Positions 42,441 through 52,933 of a stretch of 64,000 bases of DNA are shown here, in pieces. The stretch is from Hexactinellida sp. DTS-2022. Its lineage: Eukaryota; Porifera; Hexactinellida. A model generated the notes under the pieces. It was not told where the DNA came from and did no database searches. It saw only the letters and a program-made list of their open reading frames with translations. The stretch spans positions 248,001 to 312,000 of the forward strand of contig JAPNXP010000007.1 of the NCBI GenBank assembly GCA_028753945.1. Direction: 5' to 3'. The translations under genes were made by a program, and so were the position numbers. The first letter of the stretch is position 1, and every line of letters starts with the position of its first letter.

Positions 42441-43991
42441 TTAAAGAATTGAGGCTTGCATTAGTAGAGAGAGGAGTGCAAGGAGGATAGGAGCCGTCAG
42501 CTGACTAACTCCTGATACACAGGATGACATATCTGACTGTAGCGTGAAACCAGACATACAGGTACATGAATAGGAACCTAAAGTGTTTGTACAGTTGTGA
42601 TCACAGTTGTTTGAAGTAGAACATTCGTTTGTATCTTCACAGGAGTGAGGGGGGTTAAGAGTGAATCCAGACAAACAGGAACATGTATAGGAACCTATTG
42701 TGTTTGTACAGTTATGTTCGCAGTTATTGTTATCAATACACTCGTTAATATCCACACATAAGCTGTTGGTTGCATTTAGTGTGTATCCTTCTATGCATTC
42801 ACAGTATGCACTGTCTACTGTGCTGACACAAGTCTTCCTCGAAGGACAAATGAAAGTATCATTAAAACAGTGGTAGGATTGGTTAGAACAGTTAACGTAA
42901 TTGGAACTATCACTTATATAGTTTCGATACAAACTGGAAGGGGTTTCACACCTGGCACCAGCAACTGTCCAACTGAGGTTGTTAGCAACATAATTAACCC
43001 ATGACAGCTCACAGTTACAATTAAATGGAACATTAAAAGCAACGATTGTGGATAATTCTTTCTGTCTTTCAAAAAAGCTTTGATCGAGTGTAGTTATAGA
43101 AGAAAAGTATAAAGAAGAGGTTAAATCAAATTTTGTTAGATTAGGAAATGTCTCTTTGGAAACCAAATCTAAATTTGTTGGCAAGTCGCGAGTAAATAAT
43201 TGTGTCAATCCATCTAATCCGGATAGTGCGTTCTCTTCAAATGTGAAATCATAGAAAAATTTTGACAAATGCAAATATGTCAAACGTGTCAAGTTAGAAA
43301 ACTGGTAACTATAGAGGTGTTTTATACCAAGCAGATATAAATAGTCAATACGAGTAGTAATCTCGAAACTGCTGGGAATAGCATGATACCACAGTGCGTC
43401 TTTGTACTGAAACAATCCTAACAAATTCAAGTTAGGTAGAATAAGCATTGACGGCAGAATGGTTACAACATTAGGTAGCGTAAGGTAGGCGAGACGTACT
43501 TCTGTTAAAATTGTCGAAGTTAAGTATGGAAAGCGATCGAATACAGCACTGCCTATAGTGAGTTCTGTAACGCTTGGGAAATAGTTCAAGAAATCATAAG
43601 GACAATATATAACAACAGTCGGACTGGGTCCACCTATACTTAAAGTTCGGATGTCAATTTGAGTCTTGTTGAATTCAATCGAGATTGTATCATAAACATA
43701 CACAATTAATGTGTTTATACCTCCAGCTATATCCAGTGTGATGGTTTCATTATTTCCCGTCAAAAACAGACTAAAGTTAATATGAGTTCTTCCAGATGCT
43801 GCTAATTCACCAGAACACTTTTCGATAAGGTAGCTTGTCCTGATACCATTAGCTGCGCTGCCCCTGATTGAACAAGAACTATAAGTACCAATATTACAAG
43901 TGAATTCTGCCTCATCGCAAATTCCGTGTACCACAGGGGTATAACTGCAGAGTAGCAGGAAAATAGGAAACGATAGGATCGATAGAAACAT
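42441..43991 (-). CDS. LRR-EGF surface protein D (516 aa, two cbEGF repeats)
   Basis: Intact single-exon paralogue. The start was set at the family-wide MFLSIL (43991), not at an in-frame ATG four codons upstream. Signal peptide, LRR region, LRRCT cap (PFNCNCELSWVNYVANNLSW), one EGF, two cbEGF modules (DINECIDNNNCEHNC and DTNECSTSNNCDHNC) and the tail GVSQLTAPILLALLSLLM. The tail is shorter than in siblings but still hydrophobic, so GPI anchoring is likely. The cbEGF units are more diverged than those of A and F, so they have escaped the homogenisation seen there. Confidence 0.9.
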   Translation of the reverse strand: MFLSILSFPIFLLLCSYTPVVHGICDEAEFTCNIGTYSSCSIRGSAANGIRTSYLIEKCSGELAASGRTHINFSLFLTGNNETITLDIAGGINTLIVYVYDTISIEFNKTQIDIRTLSIGGPSPTVVIYCPYDFLNYFPSVTELTIGSAVFDRFPYLTSTILTEVRLAYLTLPNVVTILPSMLILPNLNLLGLFQYKDALWYHAIPSSFEITTRIDYLYLLGIKHLYSYQFSNLTRLTYLHLSKFFYDFTFEENALSGLDGLTQLFTRDLPTNLDLVSKETFPNLTKFDLTSSLYFSSITTLDQSFFERQKELSTIVAFNVPFNCNCELSWVNYVANNLSWTVAGARCETPSSLYRNYISDSSNYVNCSNQSYHCFNDTFICPSRKTCVSTVDSAYCECIEGYTLNATNSLCVDINECIDNNNCEHNCTNTIGSYTCSCLSGFTLNPPHSCEDTNECSTSNNCDHNCTNTLGSYSCTCMSGFTLQSDMSSCVSGVSQLTAPILLALLSLLMQASIL

Positions 43992-44100
43992 TAAATAATA
44001 CACAAGGACAAATTAAAAGATGAAGTTTTTGAATAAATAATTATTCAAACTGGTTATTGTAGGAAATTTTTACACTAGTTGATATGGGTGAATTGTAATA
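43992..44100 (-). promoter_or_regulatory. LRR-EGF family upstream block, gene D
   Basis: Family elements (TGATATGGGTGAATTG region, CCTACAATAACCAGTTTGAA, TTCATCTTTTAATTTGTCCT on the coding strand) precede the ATG with spacing as in the paralogues. Confidence 0.55.
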
Positions 44101-45359
44101 AATAAGTGTATAAGTTGATAAAAAAATCAAAAATGCTGAGTATAATATAGTGGATTAGTGGAATTTGCCTATTGCGTTTTACTGGAATAATTGTGCTGTG
44201 AAGTACATTGTCTATGCTCTAGTGCATTAATTTAGTTATTCTAGTCTGCAATAGCAAGTTAATAAACGTTATCACAAATTATAAAGAGCTTCCTTATACA
44301 TATGTAGACGGTCTCTAAAAGCCCATACAAAATAAGGAAATAAATAAATAAATAAATAAATTTGGGAAGTCTGTTTCTTCTGGTTGTACAGGGCCAGGCC
44401 GCTCCCAATGTTTTAATTAAATAGAATTTCAATATTCAAATTAAATTAATATAATTTAATTATTGTTTGAATTGTAAGATTTTAAATAAGAATCGTCTAA
44501 TTAATTAATTAAAGTATAATTATTACAAATAGAAATAGAAATGCTTGTAGTATTTACGTTACTATTTTGAGTTATAAAATTGGATCATCATAAACTGTAT
44601 GTTCCAAGTGTTTTCATTGCAGAATTCATGAAGCACATGATAACTTACAAACAACTAGTATAATAAAATACAGTCATCATCAAGTGTATAAGCATGTCTA
44701 TAAATATCAGTAAACGTACTAAGAGTAATTAAAAAACAAAATACTTATATGGAGCTGAGTTACTGGTAACTGAAGTAGGTTTTTATTTACGTATAAATTT
44801 CATTTCTGAGCTTATGGGTTTTTTAGAATTGAAACACCTCCTTATATGGCAGTTCAGTTACCAGTAACTGAGCTCCATGTAAGTAATCTGATTAAAAAAT
44901 GGAGAGAATACTGATTTATATAAAAACCGTTAATAAAACGTAGAATTGATTAGCGACCTATTCATTTTAATTGATATATAGAAAGAACATCATTAAGTGA
45001 ATACAACCTCTATATTTTCAATTGATAATTCGAATTATTAAAGAGTCACTAGACCAGAATACAAATTTTGATATAACTGACGAACAAGGACAAAATTGAG
45101 AATTCGGGCTTCGAGATGATCATCTACAGAAAATTCTCTATCTCCTTTCTAAATTTCAAATCGCTACCACCAATGGTCTAGTCAGGCCATCGCGTACGGC
45201 CGACCGGAAATCCATCAGACTATTTTAGTACTGTGCATCTTATACTATAAATCTTCGTCATTGTAATATTAGGTATATAATCGTATATTATTATTGTTTT
45301 GCTGTTACCCACAAACACGAGTATACTACCTCACATAGACTCCCAATTATATTACGCCC
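44101..45359. other. Divergent spacer between LRR-EGF genes D and E
   Basis: The D-proximal 450 bp resemble the F-proximal 50540-50960 stretch (GTATAATATAGTGGATTAGT, GCCTATTGCGTTTTACTGGA), including the same MITE fragment. An inverted pair (TGGAGCTGAGTTACTGGTAA near 44750 and TTACCAGTAACTGAGCTCCA near 44855) suggests a small foldback. No gene seen. Confidence 0.55.
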
Positions 45360-45456
45360 ATATTACTATTGTATAAGTTTCCTACAACAACCAAATTGAA
45401 TAATTTTTATCAAAAACTTCACCTTTCAATCTGTTCCTTGATTATTCTAATATCTC
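45360..45456 (+). promoter_or_regulatory. LRR-EGF family upstream block, gene E
   Basis: CCCATATTACTATTGTATAA, CCTACAACAACCAAATTGAA, CACCTTTCAATCTGTTCCTT, then the ATG. The TATA-like stretch is altered to TAATTTTTATCAAAAACTTC. Confidence 0.6.
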
Positions 45457-46878
45457 ATGTTACTATCGATCCTATCCATTCCTGTTTTCCTGCTACTCTG
45501 CAGTTATACCCCTGGGGTACATGGAATTTGCGATGAGCCAGAATTCACTTGTAATATTCAACCTACCTACAGTATATGTACAATCAGTGCATCTAACGCA
45601 ACCAGGACAAGCTACCTGATAGAGAAGTGTTCTGGTGAATTAGTACTGAGTGGAGTAACTGATAATAGATTTTATGTTCATTTGACGGAGACTACTGCAA
45701 CTATCACACTCAACATTCCTGATGGAGTACTCAGATTCTTTGTGTATTTTCATGGTACTACAATGATGGTTGAAATCGACGGGACTTTTAATGACGTAAT
45801 AGTTATGTACTTAACTGGGGTCACTGGTGTAGTATACTATCCTTGTGATCTGTTGAACCACTTCCCAAGCCTTTCATACCTCGAAATATCTAAAGGTGTT
45901 TTCGATTGCTTTCCATACCTTAACTCGACAACTTTAGGAGAATTAAAACTCCTCTTCCTTACACTACCTGATGTCGTAACCATTTGGCCGTCAATGTTTG
46001 TTCTACCTAACTTGGGTAGATTAGCACTGACTCAATCAGAAGACGCACAGTGGTATCGTGCTATTCCCAGCAGTTTCGATAATACTCGACTATATCTTTT
46101 GAGTTTGAATGGAATACAACACCTCTATACTTACCAGTTTGCTAATTTGCCACTTTTGACACATTTGAATTTGTATACCTATTTCACTAATTTCACATTT
46201 GAAGAGAACGCACTATCTGGAGTATTAGTTGCGATACAAATAACTATTCGTTTGTCGTTACCTACAGATTTCGATGCGTTTCGCCAAGCGACATTTCCCA
46301 GTCTAACATTAATCGATTTAGGCGTTTCTTCTCTAACTACACTAGATCAAGTGTTTTTTGAAAGACAAAAACTATTAGGCACACTAAATGCTATAAATAA
46401 TCCATTCTATTGTGACTGCGATATGGCATGGGTTAGTCACGTTGCTGATAATCTTGGTTGGACAGTCACTGGCAACTGTGAAACCCCTTCTATTTTGAAT
46501 GGAAACTCAATAAGTGACAGTTCCAATTACGTCAACTGTTCAATTCAATATTATCATTGCTTCAATGACACTTTAACTTGTCCTCTCAACAGCAACTGTG
46601 TTAGCACAGCTAACAGTGCCTATTGTCAATGCATAGCTGGATACACACTAGATGCAACCAGCAATTTATGCGTGGATACTAACGAGTGTAGTTGTTCTGG
46701 TATCAACAATTGCGAACAGAATTGTATTAACAACATCGGTTCTTATACATGTTCCTGTAATACTGGTTACACTCTACAGTCTGATCAAGCAACCTGTATT
46801 ACGTCCGGAGTAAGTCAGCTTAAGTCTTCGCTATATTTCGCTATAATCTCTCTCTTGCTTATGTCACTCCTCGTATAG
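45457..46878 (+). CDS. LRR-EGF surface protein E (473 aa)
   Basis: Intact single-exon paralogue. Signal peptide MLLSILSIPVFLLLCSYT..GVHG, LRR region, LRRCT cap (PFYCDCDMAWVSHVADNLGW), an EGF (CFNDTLTCPLNSNCVSTANS), one cbEGF (DTNECSCSGINNCEQNC, then GSYTCSC) and the GPI-type tail SGVSQLKSSLYFAIISLLLM. With G it forms a subfamily: both have FDCF in place of FDRFP, LPTDFDAFRQ, and TLTCPLNS. The whole tail is shared with C on the opposite strand, which indicates gene conversion or recent duplication. Probable outer-membrane-leaflet protein; ligand unknown. Confidence 0.9.
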   Translation: MLLSILSIPVFLLLCSYTPGVHGICDEPEFTCNIQPTYSICTISASNATRTSYLIEKCSGELVLSGVTDNRFYVHLTETTATITLNIPDGVLRFFVYFHGTTMMVEIDGTFNDVIVMYLTGVTGVVYYPCDLLNHFPSLSYLEISKGVFDCFPYLNSTTLGELKLLFLTLPDVVTIWPSMFVLPNLGRLALTQSEDAQWYRAIPSSFDNTRLYLLSLNGIQHLYTYQFANLPLLTHLNLYTYFTNFTFEENALSGVLVAIQITIRLSLPTDFDAFRQATFPSLTLIDLGVSSLTTLDQVFFERQKLLGTLNAINNPFYCDCDMAWVSHVADNLGWTVTGNCETPSILNGNSISDSSNYVNCSIQYYHCFNDTLTCPLNSNCVSTANSAYCQCIAGYTLDATSNLCVDTNECSCSGINNCEQNCINNIGSYTCSCNTGYTLQSDQATCITSGVSQLKSSLYFAIISLLLMSLLV

Positions 46879-48780
46879 AATAGTGCATAAGTAACTTCTC
46901 TATTTATCACTTACCTATTTCGAATATTATTAGTTTCTAACTTTTCATACTTTTTCACTTTCCTATACTCAATCTCTTTTTATAGTTTTATTTATTGTAT
47001 TATTCTTCCTATACACTCCTAATCAAATATAACATATCTCTTTTTGATATTTGTTTACTTATATGGGGGATACATACATAAGTACATTATTGGGGTAAAA
47101 TTTTGGAAATGTAAATTTCTATCAGCAGGTCCTTAGAATTCCATAAGGAATTTGATTATACTTATGAGAATATAAGTATTGACAATGGATACAGTCAAAG
47201 ATTAGATGCAGTGATACAGTAGATATAGTGGTAATTTGGTCAATAATCCCATGTTCATCACTATACTGTATATATCTTATATATTAAATCACAATGATTT
47301 TTTTGTTTGTTTGTTTGTTTGTTCAGAATTGATTGAGGAACTGGTAAGAGCTACAGGCTTGAAATTTGGCAGGGAGTTGGGAAATAGTGTATCTAGGAAC
47401 AAGTTCTAATATCTAAGAAAAATATTCATATCTTCCCTCTCAAAAGGTGTCAAAACTATCAGCTGTTAATTATGCATTATAGAAAGCCTAACAGAGACTG
47501 CAATTTAATTGGCTGAAAAAATAAATACAAATAATTCTGGGTCAATACATTTGACCAATAAATTTTACCCTATAAGTTAGTACTTCAATAGCCCTATTAA
47601 TCGCATAAATAGTATATTTAGTAAAAGTTAAACTCAAACCTTTCATTCCACCTTATAAACTCTTCATTTCCAAACTTTTGATTAATTAATCAATTAAATT
47701 TCAGATTTGCTACTCATAATCCCGAAAAAAGATATATTTGTTAGTTTGGAATAAATTTCGTATCAATGACTTTTTTAGCATGAATTAATGTATTAATTTA
47801 CCGAGGATCATGAGCATATATTATTATGATTTAGTCTAAAAGTCTTTCTTTCTGAAATAACAAATTTGTCTATTCTAATTAAGGAATCAAAATTGTTGTA
47901 AATTCACGCGAGGGCGAGAATAAGTTGTGAGAACGCGCGTAGCCGCGTAGCGCGGTCGATCAGCTTAAATATACTGCTTAGGGGGCCACTACATACTGTA
48001 AAGTAGAATCTGCTAAAGGTTACTCTATACACGGTCATTTGTACATAGGCTAGCGGACAGCTATTATAATTCCTAAATGATTTCCCATAATATAACCAAC
48101 CTACGTATGAGGCCTTCGAACGTTACGTAACGCTTTCGAGAGGGGAGAAGGATTACGAATGTCACAGATCGTACTTTTTATTCCAAAATGACAAAAAACG
48201 TGACGTAAGGAAAGGGATGTATAATTTTCGTTAAATTTCCGTTACACTCCACAGTATCTAAATACAACAGGCATAATTTGCCATGAATACAAGCGAGGGC
48301 GCAGGCCCGAGTGCAAGTTGTAAGAACGCGCGTAGCGCGGACGAGCAGCTTGTGTATATAAAGTCCACTTTTACAAAAATTCTTCTTTTACTACATTTCG
48401 GATATATTATACATTTGTGATCCTGAATGTCGTATACTGCTTCCATCAGTTATTCAAATCAGTTATTTTTACAGTATTTCTTTGTAGGCACTACTAGTTG
48501 CCAAAACCACCAAATGTAGTGCCTCCAAAAGGGAAATGCGTCGGCACAGGTTACAATTTTTGATTTTAATTTAATACGATGGGTCAAAATATAATACATC
48601 AGTTCAGTCAAAAGACAAGTACAAATATAACCTAATAATGGAAAGTCATAAGACGTATTACGAATATATACACTATAAAAACTAGCAAAACAAGATACAA
48701 TTCTAAAAATACTAGCACAAAATTCAGAAAACCATGGTGGCAGTAGCACTAAAAGAAGTTCTGACATGCACAGTACTATC
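46879..48780. other. Spacer between LRR-EGF genes E and F
   Basis: The 3' flank of E (to about 47030) matches that of G. A pair of related GC-rich segments (GAACGCGCGTAGC...GCGCGG) occurs near 47930-47955 and 48330-48350. A fragment of the GCCGATAACATT MITE family lies near 48480-48560. The last 200 bp before F resemble the 3' flank of A. No gene seen. Confidence 0.55.
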
Positions 48781-50424
48781 CTATAGGAGGAGTGACAAAA
48801 GCAAGAGACATACTATAGCGAAAGGTATCGAATAAGTAAGCTGACTTACTCCGGAAGAGATACAGGGGAATAGACCAGGTAGTGTAGTGAATCCAGGTAA
48901 ACAGGAACATGAATAGGAACCTACTGTGTTAGTGCAGTTATGTTCACAGTAGTTGGTGCCAGTGCACTCGTCAATATCTTCACAGGAGTGAGGGGGGTTA
49001 AGAGTGAATCCAGGTAAACAGGAACATGTATAGGAACCTACTGTGTTAGTGCAGTTATGCTCACAGTTGTTGGTACCAGTGCACTCGTCAATATCTTCAC
49101 AGAAATGAGGGGGGTCAAGAGTGAATCCTGGTAAACAGGAACATGAATAGGAACCAACTGTGTTAGTACAGTTATGCTCACAGTAGTTGGTACCAGTGCA
49201 CTCGTTTGTATCCACACATAAGTTGTTGGTTGCATTTAGTGTGTATCCAGCTATGCATCCACAGTATGCACTGTTTGCTGTGTTAATACAGATGTTATTC
49301 GAAGGACAAATGAAAGTATCATTGAAGCAATGGTAGGATTGAATTGGACAGTTAACGTAATTGGAACTGTCACTTATTGAGTTCCCATTCAAACTGGAAG
49401 GGGTTGCACACGTTCCAACAACTGTCCAACCAAGATTATCAACAACATGACTAACCCATGCCATCTGACAGTTACAATGGAATGGATTATAAGTACCAAT
49501 TACTGTGGATAATGCTTTCTGTCTCTCAAAAAATATTTGATCGAGTGTCGTTACAGAAGAATAGCTTAAATCGAATTGTGTTAAACTCGCAAAGGTCTCT
49601 TTGGAAACTAAATCTAGATTTGTTTGCAAGTGCCAAGTAGCCAAATATGTCAATTCATCCAATCCAGATAGTGCGTTCTCTTCAAATGTGAAATCAGTGA
49701 AAAATAAGCCCAAACGCAATTTTTTCAAACGTGTCAAGTTAGCAAACTGGTAACTATAGAGGTGTTGTATTCCATACAGAAATAAAACTTCAATACGAGT
49801 ATTCTCAAAACTGCTTGGAATAAGATGATACCACTGTACGTCTTCTGTCTGATACAATAATAAAAAATTCACGTTAGGTAGAATAAGCATTGACGGCAGA
49901 ATGGTTACGACATTAGGTAGCGTAAGGTAGCGAAGACTCAGTTGTGTTAAAATTGTCGAGTTTAAGTATGGAAAGCGATCGAATACAATATTTCGTACGA
50001 CGCAAATTGTAACGCTTGGGAAGTAGTTTAAGAAATCATAAGAACAATATATAACATCAGCATTGACTTCATATAAATATAGTGTTCGGATGGTATTTTG
50101 AGTCTTGTTGAATTCAATCGAGATGGTATCATAAGCATCCAAAATGAATGTGGTTATACCTCCAGCTATATCCAGTATAATAGTTTCATTATTCTCCGTC
50201 AAGTAGACAGTAAATCTAGTATCAGTTACTCCACTTTGTTCTAATTCACCAGAACACTTCTCTATTAGGTAACTTGTCCTGGTTCCGTTATCTGCCCTAA
50301 TTTCACAAGAACTGGAAGTACCAATAGTACAAGTAAATTCTGGCTCATCGCAAATTCCATTTACCACAGGGGTATAACTGCAGAGTAGCAGGAAAATAGG
50401 AATCGATAGGATCGATAGAAACAT
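48781..50424 (-). CDS. LRR-EGF surface protein F (547 aa, three cbEGF repeats)
   Basis: Intact single-exon paralogue closest to gene A at its C-terminus. Signal peptide, LRR region, LRRCT cap (PFHCNCQMAWVSHVVDNLGW), an EGF, three A-type cbEGF units (TGTNYCEHNC, TGTNNCEHNC, TGTNYCEHNC; last ending GFTTLPGLFPC) and the tail SGVSQLTYSIPFAIVCLLLL. The shared cbEGF sequence, tail and 3' flank with A show that the two arose by duplication, after which A's array expanded from a few units to 25. Predicted GPI-anchored surface protein. Confidence 0.92.
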   Translation of the reverse strand: MFLSILSIPIFLLLCSYTPVVNGICDEPEFTCTIGTSSSCEIRADNGTRTSYLIEKCSGELEQSGVTDTRFTVYLTENNETIILDIAGGITTFILDAYDTISIEFNKTQNTIRTLYLYEVNADVIYCSYDFLNYFPSVTICVVRNIVFDRFPYLNSTILTQLSLRYLTLPNVVTILPSMLILPNVNFLLLYQTEDVQWYHLIPSSFENTRIEVLFLYGIQHLYSYQFANLTRLKKLRLGLFFTDFTFEENALSGLDELTYLATWHLQTNLDLVSKETFASLTQFDLSYSSVTTLDQIFFERQKALSTVIGTYNPFHCNCQMAWVSHVVDNLGWTVVGTCATPSSLNGNSISDSSNYVNCPIQSYHCFNDTFICPSNNICINTANSAYCGCIAGYTLNATNNLCVDTNECTGTNYCEHNCTNTVGSYSCSCLPGFTLDPPHFCEDIDECTGTNNCEHNCTNTVGSYTCSCLPGFTLNPPHSCEDIDECTGTNYCEHNCTNTVGSYSCSCLPGFTTLPGLFPCISSGVSQLTYSIPFAIVCLLLLSLLL

Positions 50425-50540
50425 GAAATGTTAGAATAATCAAGGAACAGATTGAAAGGTGAAGTTTTGTATAAATAATGATTTCAAATTGGTTATTGTA
50501 GGAAGCTTGTACATTAGTGACATGGGAGTATTGTAATATG
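50425..50540 (-). promoter_or_regulatory. LRR-EGF family upstream block, gene F
   Basis: The coding strand shows the family elements CCTACAATAACCAATTTG, a TATA-like ATTTATACAAAACTTC, CACCTTTCAATCTGTTCCTT, then the ATG. Confidence 0.6.
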
Positions 50541-51279
50541 AGTATAAGTTACTGCATAAATGCTGAGTATAATATAGTGGATTAGTGGTGCTTGCCTATT
50601 GCGTTTTACTGGATTACTTTATGCTGTGAATACATTAGCTATACTCTAGTCTCTAGGACATTAATTTAAGTTATTCTAGTTTGCAATATCATGTCAATAA
50701 ACGTTAACACAAATTATAAAGAGCATCCTTATACATATAAAGCTAAAGACGGTCTCTAAAAGCCCATACAAGATAAGGAAAATTTTAAAACCCCATAGAC
50801 GGGCCCAATGTTTTATTTAAATAGAATTTCAATATTCAAATGCCATTTCATATTAATTTAATATAATTTAATTAATGTTTGAATAGTAAGATTTTAAATA
50901 AGAATCGTCTTTAATTAATTAAAGTATAATTATTACAAATAGAAATAGAAATATGTGTAGATTATTTGGGGTACTACTGTATTTGGAAAATATAATTGCA
51001 TCATCATCAAGTTAAAATGTTCCAAGTGTTTTCATGCATGTGACTGTTTATTATTCTAGTTGTTTGAAGTGATTGATTATGTGTTTCATAACCAGTGCTT
51101 ATCACAAGTAGTGTATTGCTAATGTAAATATTGGTATCAGTATTTAAGTATACTGTGAATTCTTATAGTATAGAACTTTGTCATTTGTAGAGCAATATTA
51201 GGTTTACGTAATATTATTATTTGCTGTTACCCACAAACACCAGTATACTAGACATCACATAGACTTCCAAATATATTAT
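50541..51279. other. Divergent spacer between LRR-EGF genes F and G
   Basis: The first 420 bp repeat the flank of gene D. The part nearest G resembles the flank of E (GCTGTTACCCACAAACAC). No gene seen. Confidence 0.55.
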
Positions 51280-51380
51280 GCCCATATCACTATTGTATAA
51301 GTTTGGTACAAATAACAAATCTGATTAATTATTTACATAAACTTCACTTTTCCCCTTGTTCCTGCGTATTCTATTATCTC
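51280..51380 (+). promoter_or_regulatory. LRR-EGF family upstream block, gene G
   Basis: GCCCATATCACTATTGTATA, AATTATTTACATAAACTTCA, CTTTTCCCCTTGTTCCTGCG, then the ATG at 51381. The most diverged block of the set. Confidence 0.55.
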
Positions 51381-52796
51381 ATGTTTCTATCGATCCTATT
51401 CATTCCTGTTTTCCTGCTACTCTGCAGTTATACCCCTGTGGTACACGGAATTTGCGATGAGGCAGAATTAACTTGTACTATTTATGCTACCTACAGTGTC
51501 TGTACAATCAATGTAGATAACGGAACCAGGGCAAGCTACCTGATAGAGAAGTGTTCTGGTGAAATAGTAGTGACTGGGGTAACTGATACTAGATTTACTG
51601 TTCATTTGACGGAGACTAATGGAACTATAATACTCAATATTCCTGATGGTATAATCAGGTTCTATTTGGCTTTTTACGGTACAATGGTGGTTGAATTCAA
51701 CGAGACTATTAGTGACGTACAAGTACTGACTTTTTATGCACTCTATGCTGTAGTATACTATCCTTGTGATCTGTTGAACTACTTCCCAAGCCTTTACTAC
51801 CTCAATATGTATAATGGTGTGTTCGATTGCTTTATACAGCTGGACTCGACAACTTTAGGAGAACTTTACCTCTACCACCTTACGCTACCTAGTGTCGTAA
51901 CCATTTACCCGTCAATGTTTGCTCTACCTAACTTGGTTAGATTAGCACTGCGTCAATTAGAAGACGGACAGTGGTATCGTGCTATTCCAAGCACTTTCGA
52001 TAATACTCGGCTATCTCTTATTGATTTAACTGGAATACAACATCTCTATAGTTACCAATTTGCTAATGTTCCAACTTTAACATCATTGCATTTAGCGAGA
52101 TATTTCGCTAATTTCACATTTGATGAGAACGTACTATCTGGTTCAGTTTTTGTACATTTAACTATTCGATTGTCGTTACCTACAGATTTCGATGCGTTTC
52201 GCCAAGATACCTTTCCCACTCTAACACGACTCGATTTAAGCTCTTCTTCTCTAACTACACTCGAACAAGCATTTTTTGAAAGACAAAATCTAATAGACAC
52301 ACTATTGGGTACTACTAATCCATTCTATTGTGATTGCGACATGGCATGGGTTAGTCATGTTGCTAATAATCTTGGTTGGATGGTCACTGGCACTTGTGAA
52401 ATCCCTTCTAACTTGAATGGGAACTTAATAAGTGACAGTTCCAATTACGTCAACTGTTCAATCCAATCCTATAATTGCTTCAATGACACATTAACTTGCC
52501 CTCTCAACAGCTACTGTGTTAGTACAGCCAACAGTGCATATTGTCAATGCATAGCTGGATACACACTAAATGCAACCAGCAACCTATGTGTGGATACTAA
52601 CGAGTGTATTGATTCTACTTCCAACGATTGCGAACAGAACTGTATTAACAACATCGGTTCTTATACATGTTCCTGTAATACTGGTTACACTCTACAGTCT
52701 GATCTAGCAACCTGTATTACGTCCGGAGTAAGTCAGCTTAAGTCCTCGCTATATTTCGCTATAATCTCTCTCTTGCTTATGTCACTCCTCTTATAG
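51381..52796 (+). CDS. LRR-EGF surface protein G (471 aa)
   Basis: Intact single-exon paralogue, sister of E. The start was set at the family MFLSILFIPVFLLLCSYT at 51381; the frame is open 26 codons further upstream, but that stretch is the conserved leader. Signal peptide, LRR region, LRRCT cap (PFYCDCDMAWVSHVANNLGW), an EGF (CFNDTLTCPLNSYCVSTANS), one cbEGF (DTNECIDSTSNDCEQNC) and the tail SGVSQLKSSLYFAIISLLLM. The cbEGF resembles that of B more than that of E, while the LRR part follows E, so the modules seem to have been reshuffled or converted between genes. Predicted GPI-anchored surface protein. Confidence 0.92.
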   Translation: MFLSILFIPVFLLLCSYTPVVHGICDEAELTCTIYATYSVCTINVDNGTRASYLIEKCSGEIVVTGVTDTRFTVHLTETNGTIILNIPDGIIRFYLAFYGTMVVEFNETISDVQVLTFYALYAVVYYPCDLLNYFPSLYYLNMYNGVFDCFIQLDSTTLGELYLYHLTLPSVVTIYPSMFALPNLVRLALRQLEDGQWYRAIPSTFDNTRLSLIDLTGIQHLYSYQFANVPTLTSLHLARYFANFTFDENVLSGSVFVHLTIRLSLPTDFDAFRQDTFPTLTRLDLSSSSLTTLEQAFFERQNLIDTLLGTTNPFYCDCDMAWVSHVANNLGWMVTGTCEIPSNLNGNLISDSSNYVNCSIQSYNCFNDTLTCPLNSYCVSTANSAYCQCIAGYTLNATSNLCVDTNECIDSTSNDCEQNCINNIGSYTCSCNTGYTLQSDLATCITSGVSQLKSSLYFAIISLLLMSLLL

Positions 52797-52933
52797 GATA
52801 ATGCATAAGTAACTTCTCTATCGAATATTATTAGTTTCTAACTTTTCATATTTTTTAACTTTCCTATACTCAATCTCTTTTTATTGTTTTATTTATTGCA
52901 TTATTCTTCCTATACACTCCTAATCATTATAAC

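Noticed and set aside
48459-48767. 102-codon minus-strand frame downstream of LRR-EGF gene F
   Set aside because: Lies in the duplicated 3' flank and includes a MITE fragment; the matching region after gene A has no equivalent frame.
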